From positions 138,201,506 to 138,265,505 of the forward strand of contig NC_030681.2 in NCBI RefSeq assembly GCF_000004195.4: DNA of 64,000 bases. Reading direction: 5' to 3'. Below the pieces are notes generated by a model. The model had not been told where the DNA came from and did no database searches. It was given only the letters and a program-made list of their open reading frames with translations. Made by a program: the position numbers and the translations under genes. The stretch comes from Xenopus tropicalis. Lineage: Eukaryota > Chordata > Amphibia > Anura > Pipidae. Positions 58,301-64,000 of the stretch are shown piece after piece; positions within the stretch are counted from its first letter, which is position 1; every line of letters starts with the position of its first letter.

Positions 58301-59756
58301 AAATAGGGATGTTTTTTCTGAGAAACCTGGACGAACCTCTTTGGTAAAGCATGACATCATAAATGAACCTGGGGTAAGGGTTAACATAAAACCTTATAGG
58401 GTGCCTGAAGCTAGACGAGAAGCCATATCTCAGGAAGTTAAAAAGATGTTAGAGTTGGGAGTCATTGAGGAGTCACATAGCGATTGGTCCAGTCCCATTG
58501 TCTTAATACCAAAACCGGATGGGAGCTGGCGCTTCTGCAATGACTTTAGAAAATTAAATACTGTCTCCAAATTTGATGCCTACCCTATGCCTCGTGTGGA
58601 CGAATTAATTGAGAGACTAGGGACGGCTAGATACCTGACAACCTTAGATTTGACCAAGGGCTATTGGCAGATTCCCCTGACGGACCGAGCCAAAGAGAAA
58701 ACTGCTTTTAGCACTCCCGAAGGTCTGTTCCAGTATTTAGTGTTGCCATTTGGGTTACATGGAGCCCCAGCAACCTTCCAACGTACCATGGACCAAATCT
58801 TAAGGCCCCATAGGCAGTACGCAGCAGCGTACCTTGATGACGTAGTTATCCATAGCTCGGATTGGCAATCCCATCTACCCAGGGTACAGGCCGTGCTTGA
58901 TTCCATACGAATGGCCGGTTTGACAGCTAACCCAAAAAAATGTAGCATAGGCCTGGAAGAAGCCAAGTATTTGGGGTACAACATTGGTAGAGGGCTAGTT
59001 AAGCCTCAGCTTAACAAGGTGCAGGCAATTCAAGACTGGCCTAGACCAGTCACAAAAAAACAGGTTAGAGCTTTTTTGGGGATCACTGGTTACTACAGAA
59101 GGTTCATAGCTAACTTTGCCACTATAGCTGTCCCTCTGACTGACCTTACAAAAGGGACCAAGTCCATAATGATCAAGTGGAACTCTGAGGCAGAACAGGC
59201 CTTTCAGACCCTAAAAAAAGCCTTATGCAGCCAACCAGTACTGATAACCCCAAACTTTACACAGAAATTTATTGTGCAGACTGACGCATCCGATGTGGGA
59301 GTCGGAGCAGTACTGTCCCAAATCAGAGAGGGTGCAGAGCATCCTATAGTTTTCCTGAGTAAAAAGCTGAACATCCATGAGAGAAACTATGCTACAGTAG
59401 AGAAGGAATGCTTAGCAGTGAAATGGGCGCTGGAGGAGCTTAGATACTATCTGTTAGGCCGCCAGTTTACATTAGTTACTGACCACGCTCCCCTTAAATG
59501 GATGTGTGAAAATCGTGAAAAGAATAGAAGGGTGACAAGATGGTTCCTGGCCCTTCAGAACTACAAGTTCACAGTGGAGCATAGACCGGGGTCCCAGCTG
59601 GGGAATGCAGATGCCTTATCCCGGGTACACTGTCTTGAGGCTAGTTGTGTTCCGACCCCTACGTCGAAACAGAGGGGGAGGGTGTGTGAGAGAAATGCTG
59701 GATTAGAGGTGGAAGGTGTTTATATTTCTCCCAGATTTCTCTCTTATATATACTAA
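55386..59756 (+). CDS. Gag-Pol polyprotein of a Gmr1-like Gypsy element
   Basis: The start is set at the first ATG of the open frame (55386); the frame is open slightly upstream but only through non-ATG codons. About 1,456 residues. Residues 1-60 are glutamine/glutamate-rich and probably coiled-coil. About 68-230 is capsid-like; its second half (about 145-225) follows the SCAN pattern (WL.PE, RFL..LP, WV, LVEMVE). A CCHC knuckle CFRCHMLGHFAADC is at about 294-307. A retropepsin LLDSGSQV is at about 358-365. After an acidic linker come an HHCC zinc region (about 590-632) and an integrase core with D660, D719 and E755 (DD35E). A GPF-type module lies at about 890-930. Reverse transcriptase follows (about 986-1200, YLDD at 1149-1152), then RNase H (D1300 in TDAS, D1366 in TDHAPL). 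The last 24 residues are encoded by the 3' LTR. Proteins are expected to assemble particles, copy the RNA and integrate the DNA. No internal stop or frameshift, and no separate gag stop: how Gag is made in excess is not evident. Confidence 0.95.
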   Translation: MDDVIKALIQATAAQQEATRVQQQQLIASREEQRQDRELLKEVVQQLAARSVAAPPTETAKPTAIRASYYLQKLTTSDDVEAYLSTFERIAEREDWPKEQWAGLVAPFLSGEPQKAYFDLDHIAAKDYDKLKAEILARLGVTLSVRAQRVHQWMFMAEKPPRSQMHDLIHLTKKWLQPETLTGPQIVERIVMDRFLRSLPSPLRKWVSHADPTTADQLVEMVERYISAEELLSFQQVERTLAPKGKLHAWKKEPATDKSMLQRGQSTGARPRDYQNVSGGTPPRRGPNKELVRCFRCHMLGHFAADCSLTDEPMQCDTALTKRRTSMYAQIVCTALPKTGNDKYLCDVIVEGKPVNALLDSGSQVTLMKSVLVETPQFGPDTVGVTCIHGDTREYSMAEVEIKTAYGTLRYPVGLVPTLPHDVILGRNFPHFWKLWETDKVMDQSYLKGSRPDSGSKVSEVVPEGGATIDFPFSVLAGESDEVDMEPQVDQTIPGGEVHVDPVEEDNDMPDLEIRRDNFASEQLKDPTLSRARANVKMIDGKPVDSDSRPSCPYLALQNDLLYQVVEKGNDRVEQLVVPKPYRRMVLDLAHKHVMGRHLGVEKTKERILQRFFWPGLHGEVEQYCSSCPDCQYSVPRPHFRSPLVPLPVIETPFERIAMDLVGPIVKSARGHQHILVIMDYATRYPEAIPLRNTSSKSIARELVHVFSRVGIPKEILTDQGTPFMSRVMKELCRLFKVVQLRTSVYHPQTDGLVERFNKTLKSMLKKVVDKDGKNWDYLLPYLMFAIREVPQSSTGYSPFELLYGRHPRGLLDIAKETWEGQPTPFKSVIEHIDQMQDRIIAVMPIVREHMEQAQEAQQRVYNRGARVRNFSPGDRVLVLIPTVESKFLAKWQGPFEILEKIGEVNYKVRQPGKRKPEQVYHVNLIKPWKERMSLFTKPTLSLRAEPLVPEVKVADSLSDTQRKEVQTFVIKNRDVFSEKPGRTSLVKHDIINEPGVRVNIKPYRVPEARREAISQEVKKMLELGVIEESHSDWSSPIVLIPKPDGSWRFCNDFRKLNTVSKFDAYPMPRVDELIERLGTARYLTTLDLTKGYWQIPLTDRAKEKTAFSTPEGLFQYLVLPFGLHGAPATFQRTMDQILRPHRQYAAAYLDDVVIHSSDWQSHLPRVQAVLDSIRMAGLTANPKKCSIGLEEAKYLGYNIGRGLVKPQLNKVQAIQDWPRPVTKKQVRAFLGITGYYRRFIANFATIAVPLTDLTKGTKSIMIKWNSEAEQAFQTLKKALCSQPVLITPNFTQKFIVQTDASDVGVGAVLSQIREGAEHPIVFLSKKLNIHERNYATVEKECLAVKWALEELRYYLLGRQFTLVTDHAPLKWMCENREKNRRVTRWFLALQNYKFTVEHRPGSQLGNADALSRVHCLEASCVPTPTSKQRGRVCERNAGLEVEGVYISPRFLSYIY
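59669..59682 (+). promoter_or_regulatory. Polypurine tract
   Basis: AGAGGGGGAGGG lies directly upstream of the 3' LTR and would prime plus-strand DNA synthesis. It falls inside the coding frame, since the stop codon lies in the LTR. Confidence 0.8.
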
Positions 59757-60308
59757 GCTCCAGGGAAAGTATGTCAGCAGTGAAAGAGTGTTCTTTCACT
59801 GCATTAGGCTTCTGGAAAAGCCGGTAAAAAGGGCCCTGGAGTGAATGGAAGTGAGCGGGTGGGACTTCCATTCAACAGGCTAACCAGGTTTTGGTGAAGC
59901 CTGGCTAATTAGTGGCCTTGTTAGGCTTCAGGGGAAACCCCTTTAAACATGGTGTGTGCAGAGTGACTCACTCTCTCCTTTCCTGGGGAACTGCCTGCAT
60001 GCAGTATGGAGAGAGCCGGACACAGTGAGTAACCAAACTACTTTTGTTTTTGTAGAGTTGGATGCTAGATCCTCTCTATTGCATAGAGAGGGAGTTGCTG
60101 TATGTTAGTTAGAGCCGGATAGGCTAGGATTTATTTTATGTTTTGTTTTCCAAAATACTCCTGTGTGCCGGTTATTTGTGAATAAAGCTGATTGAGGTCA
60201 GCTTAAAACTAAATGCTGGGTGTGAACTGTTGTTTTCTGAGACCAATCTGATCCCTGCAATCTACCTAAACCCCCAGAGACTGCACTGTTTGGACGAGTT
60301 GCCTTACA
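59685..60308 (+). repeat. 3' LTR, 624 bp
   Basis: TGTGAGAGAAATGC to TTGCCTTACA, about 99.7 percent identical to the 5' LTR apart from two short indels. It includes the final codons and the stop of the polyprotein and the AATAAA at 60181-60186. Confidence 0.96.
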
Positions 60309-60522
60309 GTATGTATATCTTTATTTATAAAGCGCTACTTATGTACGCAGCGCTGTACAGTAGAATACATTAATACAGACAGGGGGTTAAAGATAATGGA
60401 TAAATACAAAGTACAACAATATCTATCCATCTATCTATCAGTCTATCTATCAGTCTATCTATCTATCAATCATCTATCTATCTATCTATCTATCATCTAT
60501 CTATCTATCATCTATCTAAAAT
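60309..60522. repeat. Right arm of flanking inverted repeat and (TATC)n microsatellite
   Basis: GTATGTATATCTTTATTTAT, GCGCTACTTATGTACGCAGC and GCTGTACAGTAGAATACATT mirror 54495-54580. A tract of TATC/ATCT repeats with interruptions follows at about 60420-60522. Confidence 0.9.
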
Positions 60523-63209
60523 AATCCATTTGTTCTTTTATCTGTGTTTTAACCCCCCTTGCCTTGCTCCGCAGCAGTTAGTAGAGTTATGTCAGGCAAT
60601 CATACATCCCACTTTGTATGCCTCCTAACACATATCGGTTTGTACATTAATATTATGTAATTCATATCTCAACAGGCAAAAACAGGTGCAAGAATTTGCT
60701 CAGACTACTTATATTTTGTTTCCCAATACTGTAGTGTTTTCTCAAAGTTTGAGTCCATAAATGTTAGATGGGCATATTATCCCCCAGCCTGCCAAAAAAA
60801 TCATTGATTTCTCAAATTATTTCTTTATAAAGAAGTTATCCTAAAGGTAGGAAGGGAACAGAATGAGCAAAGCAGGAACCATGCCAGACCTTGCTAATAA
60901 CATATAGCAATTAGCATAGTAGCAATGAGCTCATGGAAGCAATCTGTGTTCTGTCTGGCACAGAACTCTCTCCTGGGGACTTGCTCCCATTAGTAATATA
61001 AAGGACTGGCAATGAAACCAGAAATAGCAGCCAACCCACATTACGAGTCCCACAGGAACCGTACTGCAGCACGCGCTGTCTGGTCCTACGTGTAATGCAA
61101 ACTAAGAAAATTGTGAACAAAAATAGTCATCACACATGGGCTCCTATGTTACCATCTGGCCTGATCAGTCTGAGTCCAATCTGGCCATCTACATGGATGG
61201 TCATACAGTATTTATCCATTTGTCTGGCCATTGCTCCAAATCAAGGGATGTGAACAAAGTGATAGAGAGCTGGGGCCTCCTTCACTTCCGATACCTGCTG
61301 GTGCTCTAACTACATACTAAGATTGGCCAGTGTGGGACATCTACTGACTGGAGAGACCAACTGGGATCTAATGAGCTAACAATGAGATGATATAGAATTT
61401 TGTGCCACATGTTCAATGTGTTATTGAGCCAAACAAATATCAACAAGAGGAGCTAAAGCCAAATGAGTAAAGAATGCTCCAGTCAATGTCTGTCTGAATA
61501 TGGGCACCTGTGGTTTGGTGTTGTGGGTGTCCCATAGCTTAAGAATAAATAAATTAAAAGACCAGTCTCTTTCTGCAGAAAACAATAATAAACCTCCAGG
61601 TTGAATTTATCTGAGCCATATTACACTATTCAGGCAGCTTCAGGCATGAAGCATCCATTCCCAAGCTGACTGGAGATCAAGAGGCAACAAGAGACCTGAA
61701 AACAAGAGGAAAGTCCCCTAAGAAATGATCATTATGATACAGCGGATGTCTGTGCAGGACTAGATGATGGAGAAGGTGATTATTAACTGCGCTGGTCTCT
61801 ACTCAAGGCTCTTGTCAGAAACATTCTTTGTTTGACATCCCCTACTTTAAAGCTTCTGGCACCCAACATTTTATATCTGTCCTCCCATCATCTGACATGA
61901 TACTGAGCCGTCATCCAATATATTTGGTCCCTTGCGATATATGTCAGTTTTGAAAAGGTTCAGCAGGTCTGCAAAGCTTGAAAATTGTGCTCAGAGCAGA
62001 AATCTGAGGCTACAACAACTTTTCCCTTTTCCAAGGCTTTTGGTACAGTAGTCAATTATGTGAGCTTTGTTTGGAAAGTTACCTGATTTGTTTACATAAG
62101 AACATGTCAATAAGGGGGAAATAAAAAAAAAATCCTTATAGAAAATTAGGTTCCAAATAGAAATAGGGCTACCCTGGCCTCTCAACCTGCCTTTGCAATA
62201 TATAACATCAGTCCCATGAACCTGAAGGGATAATTGATAGTGCTTGAATTTCACAAATTCCCTGCTAATTTAGCCATAGTCACGTCCTACAAACACGTTA
62301 TCACTGCTCACAGAGGTCACTGTGTAGATGACAACATGGAAGTATTAAGTATAGGTAAGGTAAGCTTTGCTAGAACCATCAGAGATATCCAATATAGAGA
62401 CAGATTCAAATGAATTAGAAAACTTTATCGCCCGGTACAATTTCAAAATTCCCCCATAGCTTTCTATTAAGATTTCATGAGATAAACAATGAGAATTTTT
62501 GGATATTATCTGGGCAATACTTTGAAAAGAATTTTAGGGTACACTTGTAGAAACATAGCTAAAATGCTTGGTCTACATATATAGAAACCTAAAATTACTG
62601 ATTTAAGGGGCCATCAAACCACAATGTATCTGTCTTCCTGGGGGGTTCTATCACCTCACCCAAATTTGGTCAAACATTTTAACATCTTTGTACAACTAAT
62701 ATTGAATAATTACAACTTACCAAAATGGATTAACCTTACACAGCTGGTAAGCTTTAATACTCTATGCCAGGGATTTCCATTGTGGTGAATTGTGATTCTG
62801 CACCAACCCGCATCAGTTGGGGATCCAGCCAAAAGCCAGTTAGCTTGTGATATGGAGAATGCCTAGTTGTTCATAGAGGGGCCAAGAAGCACCCAAGGCA
62901 AGGATGGCTATCTTCACCTCCACCCCCATAGTCCCACCACCTCATTACTGATAGGAAGGTTTGGTGCTGGACACAGACTAGGTTATACTGAAAGAGTGAA
63001 AACAGACAAGGAGATGAGCTGCACACAGAGCTGCTGTGTGTGTATTGAAACAAACTTGTTTGCACCCCCTTAAAAAAAAAAAAAAACTGCACCCTAGGCA
63101 GGTGCCTCTGCTGCCTACCCAAGTTCTGAACCTGGGTGTTTTCTTTAATATTGCAGTTAGCTAAGAGATGATTTGTGCACATTATTCAGATATCCTTCAC
63201 TATTGTAAC
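60523..63209. other. Spacer with no supported gene
   Basis: About 2.7 kb with no convincing frame, RNA gene or repeat boundary. A fragment near 63062-63130 (A run, CACCCTAGGCAGGTGCCTC) looks like a dispersed-repeat scrap. Confidence 0.4.
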
Positions 63210-63700
63210 CATGGCGGACCTGTTAGTTAGCTTGAATAAAAAATGGTTTTTGGAAATAGCTCTTAGCAGGGCAGATTTCTGATTGGGGCGCACCTTTGGC
63301 CGCCCACCAACCTCGACCAAGAATGCACCCCCCCCCCCGCGCGCATGCGCGTCACTTTACTTTAGATGGAGCATTGGGGAGAGGACCTGCTAAAGTTTCT
63401 GTGCGTCCTCTGCCCATTGCTCGGTATACAGGCAAAATTTCATGCGTGGCAGGGTGGCATGCCAGCCCTAAATTTCTGCCGCCCTAGGCCTAGGCCTTTG
63501 TAGCCTCGCCACAAATCCGGGCCTGGCTCTTAGTACAAGTTGATCCAGGGACTGGTTGGGAGTAAATTGCCATCTTGAAGACAGGAAGGAATTCTTTACC
63601 TCTCTTAGGCAAATTAGAGAGGCTTTCACCTTCCTCTGGATTAACTAGCAGTTAGGCAGGTTTATATAGACAAAAAGGGTGAACTCAGTGGGTGTGTATA
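63210..63700 (+). pseudogene. CR1-like LINE 3' end, interrupted by a hAT MITE
   Basis: The coding tail TTAGCTTGAATAAAAAATGG TTTTTGGAAATAGCTCTTAG parallels the end of the CR1 frame at 27090-27130. After a hAT insertion the sequence resumes GCTCTTAGTACAAGTTGATC, then CAGGAAGGAATTCTTTACC and AACTAGCAGTTAGGCAGG, the LINE 3' region. Here the segment that forms the 41-bp minisatellite at 27109-32338 is present in single copy. Stops in the coding tail make it inactive. Confidence 0.8.
63267..63525. mobile_element. hAT-type MITE, CAGGGCMGGATTT-like ends, nested in a LINE
   Basis: The ends are CAGGGCAGATTTCTG (degraded) and AAATCCGGGCCTG. The 8-bp duplication GCTCTTAG is exact (63259-63266 and 63526-63533). 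Same family as 46740-47016 (shared CTGCCGCCCTAGGCC). Confidence 0.93.
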
Positions 63701-64000
63701 GTGCATACCCACTTAATAAAACAGCAGTTCATGGTGTAAAAAAAAAAAACCAAGAACTGTAATAAACTGTTTCTCTTATAAGGCAGATGCGGGGTGCAAA
63801 TTTCCTTACAGTCAGTTGTGCTAAAAATCCCATTGATTAAAGTTACTTGCATCAATATATACTACTTATACTTCCATATAGATGCTCTCGGCACTACTGC
63901 CTCCTGTTCTAAATTGCGCCGCTGTGGGAACTCTGTAGCTACCGCCAACCTCTAAAGCAATCGCAGCAGCGCAGTGGCGCCATAAGATTCAGTTGCACAC
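63701..64000. other. Spacer at the window end
   Basis: An A run lies near 63738-63749. About 63880-64000 has words (ACTGCCTCCTG, GTAGCTACCGCC) like the dispersed repeat at 12480-12560, too diverged to bound. Confidence 0.35.

Larger units (their letters stand above)
54627..60308 (+). mobile_element. Full-length Gmr1-like Ty3/Gypsy LTR retrotransposon
   Basis: Complete element of 5,682 bp: 5' LTR, primer-binding site, one long gag-pol frame, polypurine tract and 3' LTR. The LTRs differ by only two substitutions and two small indels, so insertion is recent. Integrase lies upstream of reverse transcriptase, the hallmark order of Gmr1-like elements; standard Ty3/Gypsy order is the reverse. GTAT flanks both sides (54623-54626 and 60309-60312), but the target is itself a GTAT microsatellite, so the duplication length is uncertain. 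No envelope-like frame is present. With no frame interruption, both LTRs and the priming sites present, the copy looks structurally complete; activity is not shown. Confidence 0.96.

Overview
The window looks like repeat-rich intergenic DNA from a pipid frog, most likely Xenopus; the species cannot be settled from the sequence. The reasons are the dense mix of families I know from Xenopus: T2/Kolobok-type MITEs with TTAA ends and AAGGAGAAGGAAAGG-like termini, hAT MITEs with CAGGGTYGGACTGG ends, PIF/Harbinger MITEs with GGGCTSTGGCA ends, a MITE family ending CCATACCTGTA that carries internal tandem repeats, and CR1, L1-like, Penelope/Neptune-like and Tc1-like remnants. I found no host protein-coding exon, tRNA, rRNA or CRISPR array that I can support. 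Every convincing coding signal belongs to a transposable element.

Layout. 1-3.7 kb: two 110-113 bp tandem arrays belonging to one MITE family, separated by an antisense Tc1 remnant, a Harbinger fragment and a T2 fragment. 3.7-7.6 kb: mostly unannotated, with a 61-bp hairpin and a hAT copy. 7.6-10.4 kb: two T2 MITEs, the first interrupted by a 509-bp foldback element. 10.5-12.2 kb: a hAT MITE and a Penelope-like GIY-YIG endonuclease pseudogene. 15.7-18.6 kb: hAT copies, two of them nested in other elements, one with an exact 8-bp duplication inside a T2 MITE. 20-23.4 kb: a CR1 fragment, a Harbinger MITE nested in another Harbinger MITE, and an L1-like wreck. 25-32.5 kb: a hAT nested in a short MITE, then a 5'-truncated CR1 whose C-terminal coding DNA has been amplified into a 5.2-kb, 41-bp minisatellite of about 127 copies. 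33.7-50.5 kb: solitary MITEs, many with intact target-site duplications, further minisatellites and a sense-strand Tc1 remnant. 52.1-53.0 kb: a 49-bp minisatellite. 54.6-60.3 kb: a full-length, apparently young LTR retrotransposon. 63.2-63.7 kb: a second CR1 3' end, interrupted by a hAT.

The most notable object is the LTR element at 54627-60308. It has near-identical 623/624-bp LTRs, a primer-binding site, a polypurine tract and one uninterrupted reading frame of about 1,456 codons. The domain order is Gag - CCHC - protease - integrase - reverse transcriptase - RNase H. Integrase ahead of reverse transcriptase is the unusual order of Gmr1-like Ty3/Gypsy elements, and the Gag region resembles the SCAN domain. 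It sits between two inverted copies of the same ~80-bp repeat tail.

The nesting gives a relative history: the older MITE, T2 and CR1 layers are hosts; hAT and Harbinger MITEs were inserted into them; the Gypsy element is recent by LTR identity. Several gene-poor stretches (about 11.0-11.5, 21.2-22.0, 36.3-36.6, 38.2-38.9 and 51.2-51.9 kb) lack repeat signatures and contain homeodomain-core-like motifs. They are candidates for conserved non-coding DNA, but this is inference only.
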